Shown here: piece by piece, positions 12,435 through 24,152 of the stretch
Layout of the letters: every line of letters begins with the position of its first letter
Numbering within the stretch: the stretch's first letter is position 1
NCBI GenBank assembly: GCA_028551475.1
Contig: CM052362.1
Location: 22,922,021-22,986,020 of the forward strand
Length of the DNA stretch: 64,000 nt
Source of the DNA: Casuarina equisetifolia
Taxonomy: Eukaryota; Streptophyta; Magnoliopsida; Fagales; Casuarinaceae
Direction: 5' to 3'
Made by a program: the position numbers and the translations under genes
The notes under the pieces: generated by a model
Databases searched by the model: none
What the model saw: the letters and a program-made list of their open reading frames with translations, nothing else
What the model was told of the DNA's origin: nothing

Positions 12435-15315
12435 TGTGAAGGGGCAAGATAAAGTAGTGGCGGTAGAGGTGGTGGTGGAGGACAAAGACGTGTTGATTGG
12501 TCGGCGCAGAGATTGGCACCGACTCTCGATTCCTTTTGTCCGACTCTGACCCTCCCCAACCCTGCTTTACTTCCCTTTTTTCTTTCGCAACCCTTTCCTT
12601 GTCCCCCTTCTTTTCTTTTCCCTTCTTTTTCTTTTTTTCTTTTTCTTTCCCAATCAATGAGTCGCAGACTTGGCACCTGGGTTCGGTTGCTGGATCTTCC
12701 GCCACGTGGCATCCGTCTCTAGACTTCCCATAATTTTCTTAAAGCCCTATTACGATATTTTATATCATAATTGTCTTTTAAATTACACCAAAGGAAATGA
12801 TTAAGGCTCAAGCAATCAAGTTTCGGTGTTGGTTATAAGACTAACGTGGGATGTAAGAAATGGTAAAATGAAGAAAAAAGATGTCAATAATGACTGTGGT
12901 CCACGATGGGCCTGACTTGTTCGTTGGTTTGCGGTGACATTATTCATCTGCCACTTCTTTTCCGCCGGTAAACTCGAGCGTTTCATTAAAAACAAAAAGC
13001 ATGACACGACACGTGAAAAGTCCTAACCAGCTCTCGTGAAATGGACTTCCTAAATGTCGTTACTTGCGTCATGCCTCAGTGTCACGGACTGATTCGCTCC
13101 GTGCGGCATCTAACACCGTCTACAGCGAGCCACGTCAGTTTTAGGGCGTGGACTAATCCCAGGAAAAGAGGAAAAGAGGTTAGCTTTGGTAAAACACCGG
13201 AGTTCGACTTGTGTTGTTACAATCAGAAAAAGATAAGTCACATTGGATGAGATTAGGACATGCATGAAAGATAATAATACAAAGATCCCAACTAATGTTG
13301 CCATCGTGCCCAATGTCTCTTTTCCAACGGTCCCGCACGCCTAATGGTCAAAAATGGCAACGGTCGGCTCCTCCCGTGGTCTCCTGGACGCAACATGTTG
13401 GCTTCCAGTGTCTATCGGGTTTGCTCGCTGCGGCCCTTGAAGTCCAGTCCACAACATTGGTCCATACCAAGTCACGTCGAGAGGTGACAAATACAATTTT
13501 TAAAATTGACTCATATGAGATAAAAATATCCTTACATATAAAGATATCTTTATTATACCATCATCATATTGATAATATGATATATATATATATATACACA
13601 CACGTATTGTTTTAAAGCAAATTAATGTCTTGGACCTGAGTTTCATCTCAAAGGTTCAACCCTAATCAAATGAGTAATTAAGTGTTGTTATATGATCAAA
13701 TTATTTCGTTTAACCTTCTAATATAAGATAATGAAATATGTTATATTCTCTCACACTCAAATTTATATTGTTATTGTTATAAAGAGGACCTCTGACTCTC
13801 CTATACTAACAATTCACCCACTATCTACCATTTGGTCATATCACAATTTGACTCCAATACTACTTATTGTTAACTTAGATTTTATTTCAAAAAGTCAATT
13901 TTAATAAGAATAATAGTTAAATCTTTTTATGTGTTTATATTATTTTACTTACTTTTTTGATATGAGAGAATTAGGTCTATTATATAAGTTGGGAATAATT
14001 TCCCCTACCTTGTTTCTTAATCTTTTATTCCCATAGAGAGCTGTGGAAAAATAAAAATAAAAAGAAATTTTACTCAAGTACAAATTCGTGTGGACCGTCA
14101 GCGCCGTTACAAGCCCGTGTGAAATCAGAATTTGGGCTTTAAACACCAATGCAGACCAGTTGTCTTAGGCTAAGCCCAAAGAGTACAAGTTTGGCAGGTT
14201 CAGTTTGCGTTGTGTATGACGAAAAATTATTTGGTGGCAAAAATACCATCAAGAAATGAAGTAAAAGACCAACTAAAAATAAAGATAATAAAGAATAAAA
14301 ATATATGAGATATGCACTTTTTTAATTATGAAAATGCTTAATTATTATAAATATAAGCTAAATAACATGTAAAGATCACATAACTTTGAAATCAATATAT
14401 TAGTGCTTATATACTTAGAAGATGTTTTTATCCCTTTAAGTGTTGGCATTTTTTATTTCCTAAGAGATTTAAAAAAAAATCATTAATTATCTTTTTGCGT
14501 AGTTAGGCCTCCCATTATATGAAAGTTTAAGAGGTTTAACTTTTAGACTTATTTAGGTTATTTAGTACAACCTCAAAGATCAATCACCAAATCAATTACA
14601 TTTGTTTATGACAAGATAACTCTAAACTATATTACAAAATATTAAGAACCATCTCTTTATCATTGTGAAAGATTGAAAAATAAAAGAAGGGATAGAATCA
14701 TGTCTCCATTCTTTTCTAAAAGGGATACATAGAAGTCAACCTTCTATATGTTAGTTTCCATGGAGCTTTGATTTGTGCCTTTAAACACATTTTTCATTGG
14801 TTTTTTAATTTTGAAGATGCAATTTCAAAATGTTATAGCAATAAAGATGAAATGATTTTTCTAAAAGCATTTAATATTTTTGCACGAGTTTTAACTTTTT
14901 TTTTATATTTTATTTTGCTAAATGAATCCTTAAAAGCATTTTATATGGAGTTTTTATCTATTGAAATACCATAGGGAGAGATGTCTACAATGATTAAATA
15001 AATAAATAAATAAAAAGGTTGAGAAAGATGTTGTAATGTTAGGCTAATCAGTCTTTTGCTGGAGTGAAAATAAGCATTTTGTCAATGAATGGCTTGTTAA
15101 AAAATTTACTTTGACCTTCCATCTCCTCAAATTTGTTAAAGATTTTTTTTTAGGATTTAACCTTTACCATATCAATTAATGAATTGTCATTAATAATTGT
15201 AATTAATTATGTTAATACACCCAAACTCATACTTGAACCTCATACTTTACATTTGAGATTCTTATTAACTCACCACCGAAGTAGTTGACTAAGCCATCTT
15301 ATACCATTATATCAT

Positions 15316-15353
<38 letters not shown>

Positions 15354-16441
15354 TTAACAATTAATTTTAAAAGAGGAAGCCGTATATTGTTGACATTGTC
15401 AAAGTCTAAATTCAAATGTAATATCTTATTATCATAGTTTTAGTTCACATGATATCTCCTCATCACTTATAATCATAATTTATACCAAGTCTTTGTGTAT
15501 TATATATGTCATGTGCAAATTGGTGTTTTTACACTTAAGATACATTCTCTTTTAAATACATTTTCTTTTAGAGGTAAACTTTTGAACTAGATTATTCACT
15601 TTCACTCTTGGCAATATATTCTCCATATATTAACAATTGATTTTAAATAATAAAATTAAACTATTTCTAACGAATTTAAATGAGAATCGTTTGGAAATAT
15701 TTAATTATCAATCATTCATAGATGCAGACAGTTCCAAAGTCTAATTCAGCTTGGCGTATCAGGCCAATATAACACTGATCATTAACATCGTTTTCGTTCT
15801 TCATTTGACGCCGCTAAAGCCGCCGGCAGGCAACGCGTTTGTCGCGTTGACAATTTGGCGTCCTTATCTTTCCTCTTGCCCATAGGATTAAAGAGCGCCG
15901 CCTGACGTAAATTTCGGTAGCCGGAAACCATAATCCACGTCCATTTTAGCAATTTTTAATTGGATGCCAGCCGGAACGTGGTACATTAGCATCGTGCGCT
16001 TCTGGAAAGTAAACGGAACCAAATGGTGGCTTGGTCACTAGGATTCGGTTCACGTCATCCGCATGGTGGCCATACGAGCCCCCGTGATGCACCGCATCAT
16101 GGATGAGCTGGACTGGCTGAGTTAATACTAATCTAATAACACGATTATCTGGTGTAGGCAGGTGGGACCCACCGGGTTCCTTGACAGCTGTGGGTTTTCC
16201 TGACACCCGGTGGTAACGGCGTGAGGGAATGGAATGACTTAGAGTTGACTTTTTAACGGACTGACGTGAAGGAGGCCTGTTTGGATATAGAGATTGTGAA
16301 GTTGGACGGAAGAAAGAAAGTTACCACAATGATTTAATTTGACCGTGGTTGTGTTGTTTTGGAATTTGAATTTGGGGGGAAAAAACGGTACATTTTAACT
16401 GTTTGACCGAGTTGGGGAAGTGAAACGACGGGCGAAGGAGG
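12435..16441. other. Intergenic spacer between DIS3L2 and the GT51 locus
   Basis: About 4 kb with no supportable gene. 12.5-12.7 kb is CT-rich on the plus strand. 12.8-13.5 kb and 15.7-16.4 kb are of mixed composition and probably hold the promoters of DIS3L2 and of the GT51 gene. 13.5-15.7 kb is strongly AT-rich with TA microsatellites at about 13578-13597 and 15319-15349. The minus-strand open frame at 15946-16206 has no family signature and I left it out. Confidence 0.5.
15319..15349. repeat. (TA)n microsatellite
   Basis: An uninterrupted TA dinucleotide run of about 31 bases in AT-rich spacer; probably length-variable between individuals. Confidence 0.9.
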
Positions 16442-17049
16442 ATGAGCTTCGGTGCGATCGATCATCTCCTTCTCCGATTGAGATTTCATCCCTCAAGTGC
16501 AAACCCTTGTCCTTCTCCGCGTCTACATTCACTCCCTTTCTTCAACCACAGACCTCCAATCAGTTCTCGGCGCCCAAGTTTTGGGCGAGTCTACTCGACC
16601 TCGCCGTTGCCGCGGAAGTCCATAAACAATCCCTTCGTTTCTGAGCTACTAGTACTCTTGGCGTTTTCTGCGCTACTTCTTTGCCTACGGGTCTTCTCGA
16701 ATGTCATTCTGCCGAAGTCAGAACCAGTTCCTATCCTTGGCATGTGTGGCAAGCGATTGTCGCTTACGAGGACCATCGATTCTTCAGGCATCTTGGGATT
16801 GACCCAGTCTGAACTGCTCGTGCGGTGATGTCGTTTTCAGCTCTCGGGGGTGGTAGCACCATTACCCAGCAGGTGTGGTCTGTAACTACTTGAATTGTTT
16901 ATTGTGCAGAAAATGTGTTTGATGGTTTCTTTCAACATGTGATTTTGTTTAATTTTATTATTTTCGGAATTTTTATTTATTTATTTATTTATCAAATTTT
17001 CCGACATCATCGAAATTATTGGTGTCTAAAGAGAAGTTTTATTTACTTT

Positions 17050-17150
17050 TGGTGGTTCGGTCATAGCTCAGATGGTAAAGCCGCATGGTGGAGGTGGGCT
17101 AGGCACTAAGTTGAATTTCCTCCTCCCAAAGACAAATATGAAAAATAAAA
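17050..17150 (+). repeat. Possible tRNA-derived SINE fragment
   Basis: The sequence tagctcagatggtaaagc at about 17063 fits a Pol III A box, and agttgaatttcc about 45 bases on is a weak B box. Arrangement suits the head of a tRNA-derived SINE in intron 1 of the GT51 gene. No cloverleaf folds well, so it is not a working tRNA gene. No target duplication was identified. Confidence 0.3.
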
Positions 17151-17665
17151 AAGAAAAATGAGAAGGGTACTTGATAGATTAATATTAAGGGGACAGAATA
17201 TGAATTAAGGAAGTTACAAACAGCAGTAGTTCACTGAGTCAGTTTGCGGTTTAGAATAAGGAATAAATGGCTAGGACTAAGTGGCATTATTGGTGTCATT
17301 TAAGGAAGCAGTCGTGCGTGGAGCATTTTATGAAATCAAGATAGTTTTAGGCAATAAAACAGGGGGAGAAAGGGTGTTACTGCGTTGAAAGCCAATCTTC
17401 TTGGAATGAGGTGTGCACCCATGTTTGACCAGCACTTGTAGTTATTATTTCTTACTTGTGTGGCTAATGTCAGCGTTGAATTAAATATAATCTTTGGGCA
17501 CCAAATAGAATCAATTTGGTGGAGAGAGTTTCATAGTCAACCAATCTGGAATTGGGAGGTAACAAATGGAGGAAACTAAAGCAAACCATCTTCACCCTCA
17601 CCATTACGCTTTGCATCAAACCCTCCCCTTACTTTTCTTTCCTCTTCATTCCATCAAACCTCTGT

Positions 17666-20272
17666 ATGGGATATTTCTCGTTCTTCTCAACCATCTTTCT
17701 AGTCTTTCCTCTTGTCTCCGGCCTTCCATCCTCAGAGTTCATACATCCAAATTTCACTGTATCAGAATATCAAGTTATTGACAACCAAGGTGCTTTCTTG
17801 TCCTCTCGTAATGGAACATTCATGGCTGCTATCACCAGTCCTGTTCCTCAAAAAACCAACTTCTACCTGTGTGTCATTCATGTGGCATCTAGCGCAATCA
17901 TTTGGTCTGCTAACCGTGATGCTCCCATCTCAGCGTCTGGTACAGTCTCTCTTACCTCCTCAGGAATTACAATAGCTGATCAAAATGGGAATCGCAGATG
18001 GTCAACTCCAGCTTTTCAGTCATCGGTATATGGATTGCTGTTGACAGAGATGGGTAATCTTATCTTACTTGATAAATCCAATGGTTCTCTTTGGGAGAGT
18101 TTCCACCATCCCACTGATACCATTGTGATTGGGCAACAATTACCTGTGGGGGCATATCTATCTAGTGCTGTATCAGAGATGGACTTATCATCTGGTGACT
18201 ACAGGCTCACAATAAGTACTTCTGATGCCTTACTGCAATGGTACCAGCAGACATACTGGAAACTGTCAATGAACACACAAGCTTTTACCAACTCCAATTA
18301 TGCTGTGGAATACATGGTGATAAACAGAACAGGTCTTTATCTCTTGGCACATAATGGATCAACGGTTGTTATCCAGGTCTTCTTCGAGCCAGCAGCCTTC
18401 CGAATTGCCAAGTTGGGTATATCAGGGAAGTTTCATGTCAAAAGATATTCTCGTTCCAACTGGGTGGAAGAACTTTTGGGGCCTGATGATGATTGCAAAC
18501 TTCCATTCATTTGTGGCCAAGTTGGATTGTGTACCAGCAATACAGGGTCCAGTAACCCAATTTGTTCATGTCCATTGGGTTTCCGTGCAGGTTCACAAAA
18601 CATGACTGGCTGTGTGCCCAGTGATGATTCTTACTCTCTGCCATTTGCTTGTAACACAACTAATAATGACAGTCGGTTAAACTCATCACAGGTTTCATAT
18701 TTGTGGCTTGGCAAGGGTACAGAGTATTTCTCCACCAGCTTCTCTGACCCCCTAAAGTATGGCGTGGACTTGTCAGTTTGTGAAGATCTCTGCTCAAGGG
18801 ACTGTTCTTGCTTGGGGATTTTCTATGGGAACTCTTCTGGTTCTTGCTATGCACTTGAAAATAAGCTGGGGTCCATAATTTCAAGCAGTGACGGTGGAAT
18901 TGGCCTGCAGGGCTACGTCAAAACTCTTGGTGTTAGGGCCAGTACAACAAATTCCAATGGTACAAACAGCTCTAGTAATGCAAGACAAAAAGTTCCTGTA
19001 GCTGCTGTGGTGCTTTTACCTTTCACTGGGTTCTTTCTGTTAGTGGTACTGGGTTTTCTCTGGTGGAGGAGATGGGGACTCTCCATGAGCAACGACATAA
19101 AGTTACACCGCAGCAACTCACATACTTCTGAAGACCTGGATTTTTTTTGCATCCCGGGCTTACCTAAAAGGTTTTACTATGAGGAGCTTGATGCTGCAAC
19201 TGATCACTTTACGACTCAGGTTGGATCAGGTGGGTTTGGTGCTGTATACAAGGGTACACTGCCTGATAAAACTGTTGTGGCCATAAAGAAGTTAACCAAC
19301 TTAGGTGTTCAGGGGAGAAAAGATTTCTGCACCGAGATCGCAATTATTGGAAATATTCACCATGTTAATTTGGTTAGACTGAAGGGGTTCTGTGCCCAAG
19401 GCAGACAACGCCTACTGGTCTACGAATATATGAATCTAGGTTCACTGGACCGGACTCTGTTTGGCAGTGGAGCAGTCTTGGAATGGCAAGAGAGGTTTGA
19501 TATTGCGCTTGGAACAGCACGTGGGCTTGCATATTTGCATAGTGGATGTCAACACAAGATCATCCATTGTGATGTCAAACCGGAGAACATTCTCTTGGAC
19601 GATCATCTTCAAGCAAAAATCTCTGATTTTGGGCTCTCAAAGCTTTTGAGCCCGGAGCAGTCCGGCCTGTTCACAACCATGAGAGGCACTCGTGGCTATC
19701 TTGCGCCAGAATGGCTAACTAACTCCTCAATTTCTGAAAAAACTGATGTCTATAGTTTTGGAATGGTTTTACTTGAACTTGTGAGTGGAAGGAAAAATTG
19801 CTCACCACGGTCCCAAAGTCATAGTGATGATGGTAGTAATAGCAATGGTGGCCACTCTTCATCATCATCAGGGTCAGCACTTGTTTATTTTCCTTTACTT
19901 GCGTTAGAGATGCATGAAGAAGGGAAGTACTTGGAACTTGCTGACCCAAGGCTACAAGGGCGGGTGAGAAGGGAAGAGGTGGAGAAATTAGTGCGCATCG
20001 CTTTGTGTTGTCTTCATGAGGATCCAGTGCTTAGGCCAAATATGGTTAGTGTTGTTGGAATGTTGGAAGGTGGGATTCCTTTGGTTCATCCAGTAATGGA
20101 ATCTCTAAACTTCTTGCGCTTTTATGGGCGTAGGTTTACTGAGGCTTCCACAATAATGGAGCCAAATCGTTCTATGCTGTATCCATTAGCAAATGCTTCT
20201 TCGAGCACAGCTAGTGGCATTGGTACTGGTTTTTCATATATCTCTTCCCAGCAGATCTCTGGCCCTAGATAG
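17666..20272 (+). CDS. G-type lectin S-receptor-like serine/threonine kinase (SD2 class), intronless
   Basis: 868 aa from the chosen ATG 17666, which begins a clean signal peptide (MGYFSFFSTIFLVFPLVSG). An upstream in-frame ATG at 17552 would add 38 residues in front of that signal and is less likely. Order: signal peptide, bulb-lectin domain (IIWSANRDAPIS near residue 80), S-locus/EGF-like cysteine region (CKLPFICGQVGLC), PAN-like cysteines (CEDLCSRDCSC), transmembrane segment at about 443-467, cytosolic kinase. Kinase motifs are complete: GSGGFGAVYKG (P-loop), VAIKKL (Lys), HCDVKPENILL (catalytic Asp), DFGLSK (metal Asp), GTRGYLAPEW. HCDVKPEN is non-RD, as in many immune-related receptor kinases. 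A Ser/His-rich insert sits in the C-lobe. Closest recalled family: the Arabidopsis At5g35370 type (about 872 aa, also largely intronless). It is a plasma-membrane receptor; ligand unknown. The gene lies wholly in intron 1 of the GT51 gene, same strand. Confidence 0.93.
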   Translation: MGYFSFFSTIFLVFPLVSGLPSSEFIHPNFTVSEYQVIDNQGAFLSSRNGTFMAAITSPVPQKTNFYLCVIHVASSAIIWSANRDAPISASGTVSLTSSGITIADQNGNRRWSTPAFQSSVYGLLLTEMGNLILLDKSNGSLWESFHHPTDTIVIGQQLPVGAYLSSAVSEMDLSSGDYRLTISTSDALLQWYQQTYWKLSMNTQAFTNSNYAVEYMVINRTGLYLLAHNGSTVVIQVFFEPAAFRIAKLGISGKFHVKRYSRSNWVEELLGPDDDCKLPFICGQVGLCTSNTGSSNPICSCPLGFRAGSQNMTGCVPSDDSYSLPFACNTTNNDSRLNSSQVSYLWLGKGTEYFSTSFSDPLKYGVDLSVCEDLCSRDCSCLGIFYGNSSGSCYALENKLGSIISSSDGGIGLQGYVKTLGVRASTTNSNGTNSSSNARQKVPVAAVVLLPFTGFFLLVVLGFLWWRRWGLSMSNDIKLHRSNSHTSEDLDFFCIPGLPKRFYYEELDAATDHFTTQVGSGGFGAVYKGTLPDKTVVAIKKLTNLGVQGRKDFCTEIAIIGNIHHVNLVRLKGFCAQGRQRLLVYEYMNLGSLDRTLFGSGAVLEWQERFDIALGTARGLAYLHSGCQHKIIHCDVKPENILLDDHLQAKISDFGLSKLLSPEQSGLFTTMRGTRGYLAPEWLTNSSISEKTDVYSFGMVLLELVSGRKNCSPRSQSHSDDGSNSNGGHSSSSSGSALVYFPLLALEMHEEGKYLELADPRLQGRVRREEVEKLVRIALCCLHEDPVLRPNMVSVVGMLEGGIPLVHPVMESLNFLRFYGRRFTEASTIMEPNRSMLYPLANASSSTASGIGTGFSYISSQQISGPR

Positions 20273-21868
20273 TGTTGAATGCCTAAGATTTTTGCCACTT
20301 CCATATAGGTCTCTGTAAACGATCATGTAACGTATGTTACTAGGGATCCTAGTTATCGAGTTCTCTTAAAATTGGAAGGTACCGTACTATTCTTACATTG
20401 TGCCACAAGTCTCAAAATCGATTTTGCGACTGTGAATTCTCCCATTTGTGTAAAGGGTTCTTCTCATGTATTACATTATATGTAAACAAAAGATTGGTTC
20501 AGTCATTGTATTTTACCTTATGAGTGTCTTTATGTTGTTATTTCTAATCATAAAGATTGGTGGTATGGGAATATGCTCGACTTTCTAGACTTATTTTTGA
20601 GTGTTTAATGCAATGCAGAATGCGAGTCGGTCATTATTTGTTTCCTTTATAACTACAGGGTCCTTTTTTGCAACCTAATCACCATAACTATTTTCCTTCA
20701 TTATTGCATAGGTACTCTGTATGTTTGACATCTATTTGTAATATCTCTATTTTTATTTTCTTGTCCGGGATGTTTGATCAGTACGAGTACTCGAGCGGTT
20801 TCAGCTTGTCAAAGTACAACTGGTAGTCACATTAAGGTGCCAGAATTTTGATCAGTTCTATGAAAATTGGCTTGGTCAGTAAGGCAGTTGTCGTAGCCAG
20901 GAGCTACAAGCCTCCATAAGGTCACTATTGTTTGGCTTATGTTTGCCATTTGGTCGACCTAATTAGGCCACAGCTCTGCCATCGTTTTCATTCACTGTCA
21001 TCCCAGGGATGTTTGACTCCTTAAAGTTCCCCAATTAGCTCACTTGGGCATAGTTGACAAAAATGCTTGGCCATCTTGGTTTGTCATTTCAATTTTGTTG
21101 TAGATCTAAAAGCTTGATATACTTCATGAGATTAGCTAAAAGTTAACCACAAGTCTTTGATTCCTCAGTTGAGCTATTCATTTGTTAGATTCAAGCAGGC
21201 TGCCATTGGTGATGATGTAGAAGCTGATGAGTTTTTTTTTTATGCTGTACCGAAAATTGCTTCTGAACATAGTAGTAGTAGTTTGTTAGAAGCCTACATT
21301 TACAAGTTTGTGCGGAGGTCTCATTGGCTGTCTTACCAAAGGCCTGCAAAGTAAAAAAAAAAAAAAAGAACTTGGACGAGGGGAACATTTGTTCTTTCTT
21401 GGCCAGTGCACGATAATATTTTGTGAAGCAGTGCACTCCCATCAAGGGTTAATGGAGGGTGATGACATATTTATCTCTTTATGTGATATTTAAGTAATTG
21501 ACATAAAGGATAGAAGCCAATGCCTGGCCATGATAATACTCAAACAAAGTCTCTTTCCTGTAGTTGCTTTTCACAATTTAGGATCTTGAATATAACTTGA
21601 ACGTGCTTATTTTGACATAACACTTTTATCCAAGAGGAAACATTTGATTGCTTCACTATTTATAAGGGACTTTTTCCTCTCGCTCTTCCTTTTAGGTCTT
21701 AAGCCCTAGCCCTAAATAGTTGTTCTGTGATTTAATCATCCTGTGCCTTTGAAACCCTTGACTTGAGATCAAATATGATGCTTGTTTTCTGATTATCTTC
21801 TTTTAACTGCTTTGAAGACTCTGCCTTTGGATTTATGCCAGTTGTTTTCTTACTGCCTTACATCACAG
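20273..21868 (+). other. 3' flank of the kinase and rest of GT51 intron 1
   Basis: 1.6 kb with no supportable exon. The kinase 3' UTR and poly(A) site should be in the first few hundred bases. The short open frames at 21157-21354 and 21308-21493 have no family signal and lie in sequence with A and T runs. Confidence 0.5.
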
Positions 21869-24152
21869 CTTGTCAAAAACACCTTTCTAAAGAATGAACG
21901 CACTTTGCCAAGAAAAATAGTTGAGATGGTGTTGGCGCTAGCATTGGAGAGGACAATGTCAAAAAGAAGAATTCTGAGCTGTTATGTGAATAAGGTTTGA
22001 TAAACTATCCTTTTATAAATCCTATTTATTAGGCAATGCTATATTTTCTATCTGCCATTTGTATAGTTTGTGTTAGGAAAGCGGATAATGGGAGGGGGAA
22101 GGTGGGATGCTTATTGATTTTCTTGTAAGATCATGTTTTTAAATGAGCTTATTTCTGCACCAAACGGTTTTTAAGAGAAGATGTTATAAGTATTTCCTGT
22201 CTTTATCATTACATCCACTCGCGGATGGAGCTTATTACTTGGAAACATTGGAGATGTTATGTTTTCATTTTATTTCTTGAAGATGTTATAAGTAATTTCT
22301 TGATCCCGTTCTTCCTATACTTCTGTAATGGAACTGATATTTCGGTTTTGTTAGTGGCAGCGTTTTTTATTCTTACAGTGTTTTTTATGTAGTCCCTCTT
22401 GTACTTTAAACTCTTTGAAGCTGACAGTGAATGCTTTCACTAGTTCATGCACTCAGTATTGAAGGACTCAATATGACTACTCTACCTTTGCTCACCTATT
22501 TTCGTGCAATTCTTATTGGGTAAGTTTGTAATAGAGATAAGACAAAATTGCAGATTTACTGGGGACATGGTATTTATGACATTAAATCAGCATCAATCTT
22601 CTATTTTGGGAAGCATCCATCTCTTCTTAGTTTAGGGGAGTCTGCAATGCTTGCGGGGATTATACCTGCCCCAGAACTTCGATCACCACTCAAGGATCTT
22701 AGCAGGTTAGTGTGCTATTCATGGATTTATCTTAGTTTGGTAGTCCGTCCCTTACTGCAATCAACGAATTTTGCACTTTTTGTCCCTCTTCCCTTACCAA
22801 AATCTGAATCCTTGCTTTCTACGTAGGGGAAAGACCTTCCAAGTTAGAGTCTTAAGGAGGATGGTGGAAGTTGGCTCTCTTGATATCGAAACAGCAGTTT
22901 TGGTGAAGAAACAATCTATTCAACTGCGTGTTGAAATGTCAAAATTTGCTGATATGCTGCTGCATCCGTTAGCTTTTTGCAACGAGGTAATCCCTTTTTG
23001 ACTGTTTTTGATGTCAGTTTCCTTCCAAGTACAAGAAAGCCTCTGCCATAGCAATTTTAGTGACATTGATAATGAATTACATTAAAGAAACAAAGAAAAA
23101 CATTTTTGGTTGTGCATTAATAAGACGTGGAATATCTATAGCAGTAATTATCATCAGTACAAGTTCATAAGTAAGTTTACCACTGTCCTCCAATTTGTAA
23201 ATGCATATGCAGTTGATCCTATGTGGCTTTGCACCATAATGAGCCGGATCTGATTATTGTTTTATCACTTTATTCTTTCTTTTCTTCCTCGTCTTAAAAC
23301 CATGCTATACAAAGATGTGAACAGAATCAATTTATATTCACTCCTCGTACCCCCCTCACTACAAACAAACTGGTTCCTTTCTTTCCCCTCTTTTTCTCTG
23401 CATTTTCTTTTCTCCTTTTTTCCTTAAATGATTTCTCTGCGTTTATATATCTTGGGCTCGTAGGAGAACAAAGGAAAAAGGTGCTTCCGGCCCTGTCTAG
23501 ATGTTTTCCGAAAGTTCAATTAATCATATCTGACTTGCATATAAGTTGGGAAAAATCTCATACCTATGAGCAGGATAGCTGAGGACTGGCATACATTACA
23601 ATGTCTGATTGGGGAAAGACAAAATCAAAACACGATATTCTATTAATTCTTTAGAGTGATGCTATCTTGTCATTTATAGTGGCCTCCAACTCTTTTATTG
23701 GTCATCCTATTCAAGCTGATGAATATGTACTCTGCAGAATGCTAAAAAAAGAGAAGAAAAGAAAAGAAAAAGAAGAAAAAGGAAAAAGAAATGATGCAAT
23801 CTCAAGTTGCATACTCTTGATAATTTTCTTTCTTCCTTCTTATTCTTTGGTGTCGCATTATCTTAAGAAACTATACTAGATTGTACTTTTTTTCTGAGCC
23901 TTTTCCATGCTGATTTGATAGTAACCTGTCCAAGATTTTGATTGATTTTCACACTAGAAACTTGATGCGTCCAACAAACTTGAACAAGTAACGGCCACAA
24001 CTTTAAAGGACATATGGGACTGGGAAAAGGAGAGCAGGGCACGTGAAACATGCGAAAATATGGAAACATGTGCCATTAAGGTGCGGTTGATTGACCATGG
24101 AACTTCAGCAAAAGATTCTGGTTGCAGTGAAAAACGGATGTTTCCTAGGTAG

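Larger units (their letters stand above)
16442..24152 (+). pseudogene. Plant GT51 (peptidoglycan glycosyltransferase-like) gene, broken in exon 1
   Basis: Exons: 16442-16872, 21869-21994, 22554-22705, 22827-22986, 23958-24152; all introns GT-AG and phases of exons 2-5 join cleanly. The product resembles the monofunctional transglycosylase domain of bacterial penicillin-binding proteins, found in some plant nuclear genomes and probably plastid-targeted. Seen in order: Ser/Arg/Pro-rich N-terminus that could be a transit peptide, one membrane segment (ELLVLLAFSALLLCLRVF), motif I AYEDHRFFRHLGID with the catalytic Glu, motif II GGSTITQQ, motif III PRKIVEMVLALALER with the second Glu, motif IV ILSCYVNK, then GIYDIKSASIFYFGKHPS and RVLRRM. 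Exon 5 ends the frame with TAG at 24150. Damage: the frame of ATG 16442 shifts by one base near 16725-16740, and TGA at 16810-16812 replaces a codon between motifs I and II (probably one-base change from GGA). Intron 1 contains a whole receptor-kinase gene. Probably a recent pseudogene, unless these are assembly errors. Confidence 0.75.

Noticed and set aside
12272..12733. Several open frames on both strands in the CT/GA-rich DIS3L2 promoter region
   Set aside because: Low-complexity Lys/Glu or Phe/Ser-rich translations from purine- or pyrimidine-rich DNA; no family signal and they overlap the 5' UTR.
13949..14974. Small open frames in AT-rich spacer
   Set aside because: Phe/Ile/Asn-rich translations typical of AT-rich non-coding DNA.
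15946..16206. 86-codon minus-strand open frame
   Set aside because: Lies in sequence upstream of the GT51 start with no recognisable domain; probably chance in a GC-richer patch.
16990..17120. tRNA gene
   Set aside because: An A box is present but no cloverleaf arms or proper B box; at best a SINE head.
17552..17665. Upstream in-frame ATG of the receptor kinase
   Set aside because: It would place 38 extra residues before a clean signal peptide; family length fits the ATG at 17666.
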